Shown here: piece after piece, positions 51,367 through 58,186 of the stretch
How positions within the stretch are numbered: the first letter of the stretch is position 1
How the letters are laid out: each line of letters opens with the position of its first letter
Assembly (NCBI GenBank): GCA_023665575.1
Contig: JAMPDQ010000009.1
Coordinates: 1 to 58,186 of the forward strand
Direction: 5' to 3'
Origin: Candidatus Amulumruptor caecigallinarius
Lineage (GTDB): Bacteria > Bacteroidota > Bacteroidia > Bacteroidales > Muribaculaceae
DNA length: 58,186 bases
Translations under genes and position numbers: made by a program
Notes under the pieces: generated by a model
The model's input: only the letters and a program-made list of their open reading frames with translations
Databases searched by the model: none
Told to the model about the DNA's origin: nothing

Positions 51367-52242
51367 TTACAATCGGTTGAGCACGGTGACTGCAAGTTCT
51401 GCAATTCTCGGCTTGTAATTGGTATTGGCATTGTTGGCTCTGCGTTCCGCAATGATGCAGCAAACTGTCATGGCCTTGTGTCCTAACAATTTAGACATGC
51501 CTTGCAGGCATGCTGATTCCATTTCAAAGTTTGTGATTGGGCGTCCTTCATATCTGAAGCTCTCAATCTTTTCGTTCAGACGGGGATCAGCGAGCGGCAG
51601 TCTCACCATTCTTCCCTGGGGAGCATAAAAGCCCACAGCAGCAATTGTGTAGCCTCTCACCATGTCATCACGACCAATTCTATCCACCAGTTCGGCATCA
51701 GCATTGACAGTGTATGGAGCAGCCCAGGTTGGATTCCAGTCTGTGTGGACGCAAAATTGTTTCTCGAACTCAAGGTCGCAAACTTTATTCCTGTCAGCAT
51801 AGAAATTCAGAATGCCATCAAATCCTGTTCCTTTTTCTGCTATTACGTAATCGCCGATATGCAGGTCTTCCCGGAGCGAGCCTGAAGTGCCTATTCTCAC
51901 AATATTGAGGGTGCGATGTTCAGGCTTCACCTTACGTGTAGCAAAATCCACATTCACAAGGGCATCAAGCTCTGTAATGACAATCTCGATATTGTCGGGG
52001 CCTATCCCGTGGGATATTATCATCACCGGCTTGCCCTTATATTTGCCACCTATAGTATGAAATTCTCTGGAACTCACTTCGTAATCAATAGAGTCGAGAA
52101 GTTTGGCAATCATAGTGACTCTTCCGGGATCGCCAACAAAAATTATATTGTCACAGACTTGTTCAGGTTTCAGATGAATATGAAACGCTGAGCCATCCTC
52201 ATTGATAATCAATTCAGATGCGGGGATTATTCTTTCTTCCAT
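51367..52242 (-). CDS. Nucleoside phosphorylase (uridine phosphorylase-like)
   Basis: 291 residues from the ATG at 52242 (MEERIIPASELI). A longer ORF extends upstream, but the promoter -7 box at 52300-52307 lies inside it. PNP/UDP-family motifs: phosphate-binding VGDPGRV, IVRIGTSGSL and the nucleoside-binding NFEMESACL. It splits a nucleoside with phosphate into base and ribose-1-phosphate for salvage; the uridine preference is the best guess from the EMES motif but adenosine or another nucleoside is possible. It is divergent from the NlpC/P60 gene and convergent with dprA. Confidence 0.87.
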   Translation of the reverse strand: MEERIIPASELIINEDGSAFHIHLKPEQVCDNIIFVGDPGRVTMIAKLLDSIDYEVSSREFHTIGGKYKGKPVMIISHGIGPDNIEIVITELDALVNVDFATRKVKPEHRTLNIVRIGTSGSLREDLHIGDYVIAEKGTGFDGILNFYADRNKVCDLEFEKQFCVHTDWNPTWAAPYTVNADAELVDRIGRDDMVRGYTIAAVGFYAPQGRMVRLPLADPRLNEKIESFRYEGRPITNFEMESACLQGMSKLLGHKAMTVCCIIAERRANNANTNYKPRIAELAVTVLNRL

Positions 52243-52299
52243 ATCTGTAATATTATGAAATAGACTATTAAATTGAATTTTACAGGCAACTTCGGTTAA

Positions 52300-52330
52300 C
52301 AAATGTAAAAAAAACAAACAAAAAAACAAA
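52300..52330 (-). promoter_or_regulatory. Promoter of the nucleoside phosphorylase gene
   Basis: On the minus strand TTTG (52330-52327), 19-nt spacer, TACATTTG (52307-52300): a perfect Bacteroidota promoter, with transcription starting near 52293 and a leader of about 50 nt. It settles the start codon at 52242. Confidence 0.75.
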
Positions 52331-52402
52331 ATGATATAGTATCAAAAGCCGCGCTTACTTTTTTTCGCCTGCTGCATCGTTTGACTGAGCCACAATTTTC
52401 TA

Positions 52403-52433
52403 TTCGTGATTCCAATTTTTTTGTTTACATTTG
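52403..52433 (+). promoter_or_regulatory. Promoter of the NlpC/P60 lipoprotein gene
   Basis: TACATTTG (52426-52433) lies 19 nt after TTCG (52403-52406), an imperfect -33. The predicted start near 52440 excludes the upstream GTG at 52406 as initiation codon and supports ATG 52466. Confidence 0.6.
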
Positions 52434-52465
52434 CAAATAGTAACAGTATAATCCGTCACATCTTT

Positions 52466-52996
52466 ATGTATAGAACTAACAATATTGTTTTTGCCACGGT
52501 TTTTCTAATGTTCGTAATGATAATTTCTTCGTGTAAATCCACCACTGTTGTCAAATCTAATCGCAGTGACAGTCATGGATATCATGTGGAGTCAATCCAT
52601 GTTGGAAAAGCCAACAAAAGACAAAAACAGATTGTGGAGGAGGCATATACATGGCTCGGGACTCCATATATATATGCCGGAGCTGAAAAGGGAAAAGGCA
52701 CGGATTGTTCCGGCATGGTGATGGAAGTTTATCAAAAAGTTACCGGAGCAAAGATTCCGCGCAATTCTGCAAAACAGGCAGAATATTGTGAGTCGATTGA
52801 TGAAGAGAATGTTTCAACCGGAGATCTGGTGTTTTTTGCCACTGGAAAAGACAAGGATAGAATCTCGCACGTAGGAATAATCGTTGACAGCAACAGTTTC
52901 ATACACGCCTCATCATCAAAGGGTGTGGTGGTGTCAGATTTAAAAAATCCATATTACATCCGAACATTCAAAATGTTTGGCCGTGTTCCCAAATAA
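52466..52996 (+). CDS. NlpC/P60 cell-wall hydrolase lipoprotein
   Basis: 176 residues from the ATG at 52466, which gives a lipoprotein signal with lipobox ISSC (Cys23). The C-terminal ~110 residues are an NlpC/P60 cysteine peptidase: GTPYIYAGAEKGKGTDCSG with the catalytic Cys, then SHVGIIV with the catalytic His and FIHASSS. Such enzymes cleave peptide stems of peptidoglycan (D-Glu-mesoDAP bonds) in the periplasm. Single-gene unit between the phosphorylase and the hut operon. Confidence 0.93.
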   Translation: MYRTNNIVFATVFLMFVMIISSCKSTTVVKSNRSDSHGYHVESIHVGKANKRQKQIVEEAYTWLGTPYIYAGAEKGKGTDCSGMVMEVYQKVTGAKIPRNSAKQAEYCESIDEENVSTGDLVFFATGKDKDRISHVGIIVDSNSFIHASSSKGVVVSDLKNPYYIRTFKMFGRVPK

Positions 52997-53048
52997 AGCT
53001 CCATTCTTTGTTTTAGTATTTGTCATATAAAAAATGGGGTGCTGATAT

Positions 53049-53079
53049 TTATCAGTTCACAAATTTTTTATTAAATTTG
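53049..53079 (+). promoter_or_regulatory. Candidate hut operon promoter
   Basis: TAAATTTG (53072-53079) lies 19 nt after TTTA (53049-53052). A second TAAATTTG at 53203-53210 follows a TTTG (53176-53179) at a long 23-nt spacing. One of these probably drives hutU. Between them a CATCCG/CGGATG stem (53093-53098 with 53111-53116) may be a leader hairpin or operator. Confidence 0.4.
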
Positions 53080-53284
53080 AACTTCATTGATGCATCCGGA
53101 TATTGCTGTTCGGATGATATCTGCTTCTTTCCATTCATCTGAAGCAAAACAAAATGGACGAAGTGGATGAGAGAATTTGAAAGATAATCGAATAGAACTG
53201 ACTAAATTTGTGGCGGTGCTATATATATGTCGGTAATGCCACATCACCATCGTCAGCTAAAACAAAACTAACCTTTTATAAACC

Positions 53285-55276
53285 ATGAAGAAGAACATCG
53301 CCTTGAGTGCTGAATGGCCTGAAATGCCTGAATTTAAAGAAGGCATTCGCCGTGCTCCCGACCGCGGATACACACTTAATGCAGCCAAAACAAAAGTTGC
53401 ATTGAAAAATGCTTTGCGCTATCTCCCCGAAGAATTGCATGAGAAGGCAATCCCGGAATTTCTTGAAGAGTTGAAAACACGCGGCCGGATATACGGCTAC
53501 CGTTGGCGTCCGTCAGGCGATCTAAAAGCCAAGCCGATAGATGAATACAAAGGCAAATGTCTTGCCGGAAAGGCATTTCAGGTGATGATCGACAACAACC
53601 TCTCGTTTGATGTTGCCCTTTATCCTTATGAACTTGTGACTTATGGAGAGACGGGGCAGGTGATGCAGAACTGGCTGCAATATCGCCTTGTTAAGAAATA
53701 TCTCGAGGAACTAACAGAAGACCAGACACTTGTAATGGAATCAGGCCATCCCCTTGGTCTGTTTCCCTCACGGCCTGATGCTCCGCGCGTGATAATCACC
53801 AATGCAATGATGGTGGGAATGTTTGACAATCTTGCCGACTGGCATGAGGCCATGCAACTTGGAGTAGCCAATTACGGGCAGATGACTGCCGGTGGGTGGA
53901 TGTATATAGGTCCGCAAGGAATCGTGCACGGCACATTCAACACTATCCTCAATGCCGGCAGAATGAAGCTCGGTGTGCCTGAAAACGGCGACTTGACCGG
54001 CCATCTGTTTGTGTCATCCGGTCTTGGAGGCATGAGCGGTGCGCAGCCAAAAGCTGCGGAGATTGCCGGAGCCGCCGCTATTATCGCAGAGGTGGATGAT
54101 TCAAGAATAAAGACCCGCATGGACCAGGGATGGGTAAGCGCAAAAACTTCCGATATAGCCGAAGCTTTCAGAATGGCAGAGGAAGCAATGGAGCAGAAGC
54201 GTCCTATTTCAATAGCATATCATGGCAATATTGTTGACTTGCTGGAATATGCGGTTGAGCACAATAAGAATATCGAATTGCTGAGCGACCAGACCTCATG
54301 TCATGCAGTGTATGAGGGGGGATATTGTCCTGCAGGCCTCACTTTCGAAGAGCGCACCAAGATGCTTCATGAGGAACCCGAACAATTCAGGAAACTTGTT
54401 GACGAAACTCTCCGCCGCCATTATGAGGCCATCAAACAGCTTGTGGCTCGCGGCACATATTTCTTTGATTATGGCAACTCCTTTATGAAGGCAATATATG
54501 ATGCCGGAGTCAAAGAGATTTCAAAGAATGGTGTGGATGAAAAAGATGGTTTCATATGGCCTTCTTATGTTGAGGATATCATGGGCCCGATGCTTTTCGA
54601 CTATGGATATGGTCCATTCAGGTGGGTGTGCCTTAGCGGCAAACATGAAGATCTTGTAAAAACCGATCATGCTGCGATGGAATGTATTGATGTGAACCGC
54701 CGCGGACAGGATCGCGACAATTACAATTGGATAAGAGATGCCGAGAAAAATGCTCTTGTTGTCGGCACGCAGGCGAGAATCCTATATCAGGATGCTATGG
54801 GGAGATTGAAAATCGCGCTGAAATTCAATGAAATGGTGCGTAATGGAGAGGTTGGTCCCATAATGCTTGGAAGAGACCATCACGATGTAAGCGGCACTGA
54901 CTCACCCTTCCGGGAAACATCTAACATCAAGGACGGATCAAATGTCATGGCAGACATGGCTGTGCAGTGTTTCGCAGGCAACTGTGCGCGAGGCATGAGT
55001 TTGGTGGCTCTTCACAATGGCGGAGGTGTCGGAATCGGCAAGGCTATAAATGGCGGTTTTGGCATGGTGTGCGATGGCTCTGAAAGAGTGGACGAAATTC
55101 TGAAAAAAGCGATGTTGTGGGATGTAATGGGCGGTGTGGCCCGTCGTGGCTGGGCACGCAATGCCAATGCAATGTCAACAGTGAAAGAATGGAATGAGAC
55201 TCAGGGCGAAAACGGATTCGCAATCACCGAGCCCTTTATCGCAGATGACGAATTGATTGATGGATTTCTCAAATAA
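53285..55276 (+). CDS. hutU: Urocanate hydratase
   Basis: Second step of histidine degradation: NAD+-dependent hydration of urocanate to imidazolonepropionate, in the cytoplasm. 663 residues, slightly longer than the ~555-residue proteobacterial enzyme, as is common in Bacteroidota. Family blocks include SGHPLGLFPS, GGWMYIGPQGIVHGTF, SGLGGMSGAQ (NAD-binding glycine loop), SDQTSCHAVYEGGY and LGRDHHDVSGTDSPFRET. First gene of the hut operon; ftcD follows after 17 nt. Confidence 0.96.
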   Translation: MKKNIALSAEWPEMPEFKEGIRRAPDRGYTLNAAKTKVALKNALRYLPEELHEKAIPEFLEELKTRGRIYGYRWRPSGDLKAKPIDEYKGKCLAGKAFQVMIDNNLSFDVALYPYELVTYGETGQVMQNWLQYRLVKKYLEELTEDQTLVMESGHPLGLFPSRPDAPRVIITNAMMVGMFDNLADWHEAMQLGVANYGQMTAGGWMYIGPQGIVHGTFNTILNAGRMKLGVPENGDLTGHLFVSSGLGGMSGAQPKAAEIAGAAAIIAEVDDSRIKTRMDQGWVSAKTSDIAEAFRMAEEAMEQKRPISIAYHGNIVDLLEYAVEHNKNIELLSDQTSCHAVYEGGYCPAGLTFEERTKMLHEEPEQFRKLVDETLRRHYEAIKQLVARGTYFFDYGNSFMKAIYDAGVKEISKNGVDEKDGFIWPSYVEDIMGPMLFDYGYGPFRWVCLSGKHEDLVKTDHAAMECIDVNRRGQDRDNYNWIRDAEKNALVVGTQARILYQDAMGRLKIALKFNEMVRNGEVGPIMLGRDHHDVSGTDSPFRETSNIKDGSNVMADMAVQCFAGNCARGMSLVALHNGGGVGIGKAINGGFGMVCDGSERVDEILKKAMLWDVMGGVARRGWARNANAMSTVKEWNETQGENGFAITEPFIADDELIDGFLK

Positions 55277-55293
55277 TTTTTGAAATACACAAA

Positions 55294-56994
55294 ATGAAAC
55301 AAATAATAGAATGTGTGCCCAATTTCAGCGAGGGCCGCGACATGTCGGTTATTGACGCCATAGTAAATGAGATAAAGAAGGGTGATGAAGTGAGTCTGCT
55401 GGATGTTGATCCGGGTGAGGCCACCAACAGAACCGTTGTTACATTTGTAGGAGAGCCGGTGGCTGTTATTGAAGCTGCAATGCGCGGAATACGCAAAGCT
55501 TCTGAACTTATTGACATGCGTCAGCATCATGGCGCCCATCCCCGTATGGGGGCCACCGATGTGTGTCCGTTGATTCCCGTAAGTGGTATCACTCTTGAAG
55601 AATGCGCAGCTCTCGCCAGAAAGCTCGCGGAGAGAGTGGCTGTCGAACTGAACATTCCGACATATTGCTATGAGGCGGCGGCATTCACTCCTGAAAGAAA
55701 AAATCTCGCAGTGTGCCGCGAAGGTGAATATGAAGCATTACCAGAAAAAATGGGAAATGAGCAAAAGGGCCCCGATTTCGGTAATCGTCCGTATGATGAG
55801 AATGTTGCCCGCACCGGTGCCACAACAATCGGGGCGCGCGACTTCCTGATTGCGGTCAATTTCAATCTCAACACCACCTCCACCCGACGTGCCAATGCAA
55901 TCGCCTTTGATGTTCGCGAAAAGGGGCGTCCACAACGTGAAGGTGGCAGGCTTACCGGCAAACCTGTTAAGGATGCCAATGGTGACACGGTGATGATTCC
56001 GGGCACTCTCAAAGGCACAAAAGCTATCGGTTGGTATATTGATGAATATGGAATCGCACAGGTTTCCATGAATATCACCGACATGAAGACTACCCCGTTG
56101 CATAAGGCATTCGATGAAGTGTGCAGAGCGGCTGCCGCACGCGGCATTCGTGTCACAGGCACTGAAATTGTCGGTCTTGTGCCAAAAAGTGCCATTATAG
56201 AGGCCGGAAAACATTATCTTACCCTCCAGCAGCGCTCACTCGGCATTCCGGAATCGGAAATAATAAAGATTGCGGTGAAATCGATGGGGCTTGACGAATT
56301 GAAACCTTTTGTGCCTGAGGATAAAATCATAGAATATCAGCTCAACACGGGCAAGCAGAATAAGAGGCTGGTGGATATGACCTGCAAGGATTTCGCTGAT
56401 GAAACAGCATCCGAATCACCGGCTCCGGGCGGAGGATCAATCGCCGCATACATGGGCGCATTGGCCGCAGCTCTCGGCACTATGGTAGCGAATCTTTCAG
56501 CCCATAAGGCCGGTTGGGACGACAAATGGAAGGAATTCTCAGATGTGGCTGTAAAAGGCCGTGAGCTCCAGGATGCACTTATTAATCTTGTTGATGAAGA
56601 CACTGACGCCTTCAACAAGATAATGAACGCACTGGGCATGCCAAAAAAGACACCGGCTGAAAAGGAAGCAAGAACTCAGGCTCTTGAAGATGCCACATTA
56701 TTTGCAACACTTGTGCCTTTGAAAACGATGAAGACCGCTTATGCCACATTTGAGATTGTAGAGGATATGGCAAAGCGCGGCAATCCCGCATCAGTGAGCG
56801 ATGCCGGAGTGGGTGCGCTCGCTGCACGTGCTGCCGTGCTCGGTGCATATCTCAATGTGCGTATCAACGCAGCCGGACTGAAGAATCGTGAAGAAGCCGA
56901 TAAAATACTCGCAGAAGCTTCCGGAATCTACGAAAAAGCAGTGAAACGCGAAGCTGAAATATGGGAATTGGTGAATAATGTGATTGACAAGTAA
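55294..56994 (+). CDS. ftcD: Glutamate formimidoyltransferase / formimidoyl-THF cyclodeaminase
   Basis: 566-residue fusion. The N-terminal formiminotransferase (about 1-300; CVPNFSEGRD, and catalytic-region His in QHHGAHPRMGATD) moves the formimino group from formiminoglutamate to tetrahydrofolate. The C-terminal cyclodeaminase (about 345-560; SPAPGGGSIAAYMGALAA) releases ammonia to give methenyl-THF. This makes the histidine pathway end in glutamate and a one-carbon unit. It is set between hutU and hutI with short spacers (17 and 2 nt). Length and both domains look intact. Confidence 0.95.
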   Translation: MKQIIECVPNFSEGRDMSVIDAIVNEIKKGDEVSLLDVDPGEATNRTVVTFVGEPVAVIEAAMRGIRKASELIDMRQHHGAHPRMGATDVCPLIPVSGITLEECAALARKLAERVAVELNIPTYCYEAAAFTPERKNLAVCREGEYEALPEKMGNEQKGPDFGNRPYDENVARTGATTIGARDFLIAVNFNLNTTSTRRANAIAFDVREKGRPQREGGRLTGKPVKDANGDTVMIPGTLKGTKAIGWYIDEYGIAQVSMNITDMKTTPLHKAFDEVCRAAAARGIRVTGTEIVGLVPKSAIIEAGKHYLTLQQRSLGIPESEIIKIAVKSMGLDELKPFVPEDKIIEYQLNTGKQNKRLVDMTCKDFADETASESPAPGGGSIAAYMGALAAALGTMVANLSAHKAGWDDKWKEFSDVAVKGRELQDALINLVDEDTDAFNKIMNALGMPKKTPAEKEARTQALEDATLFATLVPLKTMKTAYATFEIVEDMAKRGNPASVSDAGVGALAARAAVLGAYLNVRINAAGLKNREEADKILAEASGIYEKAVKREAEIWELVNNVIDK

Positions 56995-56996
56995 TC

Positions 56997-58186
56997 ATGA
57001 ATAATATAAGAATTGTCAATGCCACCATCGTCACCCCTCTTGGCAACACTGCCAGGAAGGGTGATGAGATGGGGAAGCTATCCATAATCCCAAATGGTGA
57101 GCTTGTAATAGAGAATGGCATAATCACCTACGTTGGTGAAATGAAATCGATGCCGCTTGTTAGTCACGAAAAGAAATTCCGGATAGTAGATGCAAATGAG
57201 AAATGTGTGCTCCCCGGATTTGTTGACTCCCACACTCATCTTATTTTCGGAGGATATCGCCCCGATGAATTCGAATGGAGACTGAAAGGGGAGAGCTATA
57301 TGACGATTATGGAGCGTGGCGGAGGAATTCAGTCTACTGTCAACGCCACCCGGGCCGAATCTCCAGCGCAATTGGCTGAAAAGGCGCAGTGGTTTATTGA
57401 CCGTATGTCGGAAATGGGTGTCACCACTGTCGAAGTGAAGTCGGGATACGGGCTAAGCACTGAAACTGAAGCAGGAATGCTTGATGCAATCGACATTCTT
57501 AAATCACGCGGACAACAGAAAGTGAACATCATCTCAACATTCCTCGGTGCGCACGCCGTTCCGAAAGAATACAAAGGCCGCACATCAGAATATGTGGATC
57601 TTATTATAAATGAGATGATTCCCAAGATGAAGGGTCGCGCCACATTCTTTGACATCTTCACCGAAAAAAATGTTTTTGAGATTGAAGACTCGCGTCGCTT
57701 GCTCAAAGCGGCAAGAGATGCAGGTTTTCAGCTCAAGTTGCATGCTGACGAGATTGTGACGCTTGGCGGTGCGGAGCTGGCTGCCGAGATGGGAGCCGTT
57801 TCTGCCGATCACCTTCTGCACGTCAGCGATGAGGGAGTGAGGCAGATGGCAGCAAAGAATGTTGTTGCGACTTTGTTGCCTCTCACTGCGTTTGCATTGA
57901 GAGAGCCATTTGCCCCGGCGCGAAAATTTATAGGAGAGGGTGCGGCTGTGGCGCTTGCAACAGATCTCAACCCGGGCTCATGTTTCTCCGGTTCAATTCC
58001 TCTTACAATAGCGCTTGCATGTATTTACATGCAGATGTCGGTGGAGGAGACAATTACAGCACTCACTCTCAATGGTGCAGCCGCGCTGAATATTGCCGAT
58101 AAAACCGGCTCGCTGGAAACCGGCAAGAGAGGCGATGCAGTGATTCTGCATTTCGACAATTATAAATCGCTCCCTTATTACACGGG
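56997..58186 (+). CDS. hutI: Imidazolonepropionase, partial at the right window edge
   Basis: The ATG at 56997 lies 2 nt after the ftcD stop, and the frame stays open for 396 codons to the end of the window; the usual length is about 410-420, so only the last few residues are missing. Amidohydrolase-superfamily metal ligands are visible: VDSHTHLIFGG, FLGAHAVP, KLHADE and ATDLNPGS. It hydrolyses imidazolonepropionate to formiminoglutamate, the substrate of FtcD. hutH is not in the window and is expected beyond the right edge. Confidence 0.94.
   Translation, partial: MNNIRIVNATIVTPLGNTARKGDEMGKLSIIPNGELVIENGIITYVGEMKSMPLVSHEKKFRIVDANEKCVLPGFVDSHTHLIFGGYRPDEFEWRLKGESYMTIMERGGGIQSTVNATRAESPAQLAEKAQWFIDRMSEMGVTTVEVKSGYGLSTETEAGMLDAIDILKSRGQQKVNIISTFLGAHAVPKEYKGRTSEYVDLIINEMIPKMKGRATFFDIFTEKNVFEIEDSRRLLKAARDAGFQLKLHADEIVTLGGAELAAEMGAVSADHLLHVSDEGVRQMAAKNVVATLLPLTAFALREPFAPARKFIGEGAAVALATDLNPGSCFSGSIPLTIALACIYMQMSVEETITALTLNGAAALNIADKTGSLETGKRGDAVILHFDNYKSLPYYT

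Noticed and set aside
52406-52465. Upstream GTG start for the NlpC/P60 lipoprotein
   Set aside because: The segment contains the promoter -7 box (52426-52433), and the downstream ATG gives a clean lipoprotein signal peptide.

Overview
The window looks like a chromosomal segment of a Bacteroidales bacterium, possibly from the Muribaculaceae/Bacteroidaceae side of the order; family level is a guess. Supporting evidence is the Bacteroidota-type promoters (TTTG or TTGC, 19-21 nt, then TAnnTTTG), many lipoproteins with SxxC-type lipoboxes, T9SS-like C-terminal tails on secreted proteins, a vitamin B12 locus with BtuG/BtuH-like surface proteins, and typical neighbours such as gyrA-TPR, thioesterase-dprA and hutU-ftcD-hutI. 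I saw no rRNA, tRNA, CRISPR array, transposase or phage gene.

Layout. 288-1388 (+): a lipoprotein MsrAB. 1375-19643 (all -): a CinA-like amidohydrolase lacking the usual first domain, tsaD, kup, a 1461-residue secreted protein, a secreted TPR protein, gyrA, clpC, a divergent DXS-like synthase and an unrecognised 185-residue protein. 19734-22464 (+): 23-bp tandem repeats in front of a tightly overlapping trio (free-standing amino-acid adenylation enzyme, GNAT acetyltransferase, esterase). 22560-30573 (+): tamB, an overlapping patatin, a GH13 amylase-family enzyme and prs.

30619-37129 (+) is a cobalamin uptake operon. A B12 riboswitch with a visible terminator and antiterminator precedes a DUF4465/BtuH-like protein, a PKD-repeat lipoprotein, a BtuG-like propeller lipoprotein and a BtuB-like TonB-dependent receptor. 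Next comes a metal P-type ATPase with its own promoter flanked by two copies of a 15-bp palindromic operator. 39184-46181 (-) is a three-gene RND efflux operon followed by an orphan LpxA-like acyltransferase. 46797-51327 (+) is a likely five-gene operon (DUF1015, secreted Ntn hydrolase, membrane protein, thioesterase, dprA). A nucleoside phosphorylase (-) and an NlpC/P60 lipoprotein (+) are divergent with back-to-back promoters. From 53285 the histidine degradation operon hutU-ftcD-hutI begins; hutI runs off the right edge.

The least ordinary signals are non-coding: an 84-bp element shared, in the same sense orientation, by the msrAB and clpC leaders; the 23-bp iterons of the adenylation operon; the double operator of the P-type ATPase; a dispersed palindromic element upstream of both kup and the B12 operon; and the complete attenuator of the B12 riboswitch. 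The adenylation-GNAT-esterase operon is the best candidate for an undescribed small pathway; its hand-read specificity residues resemble those of lysine-type NRPS domains.
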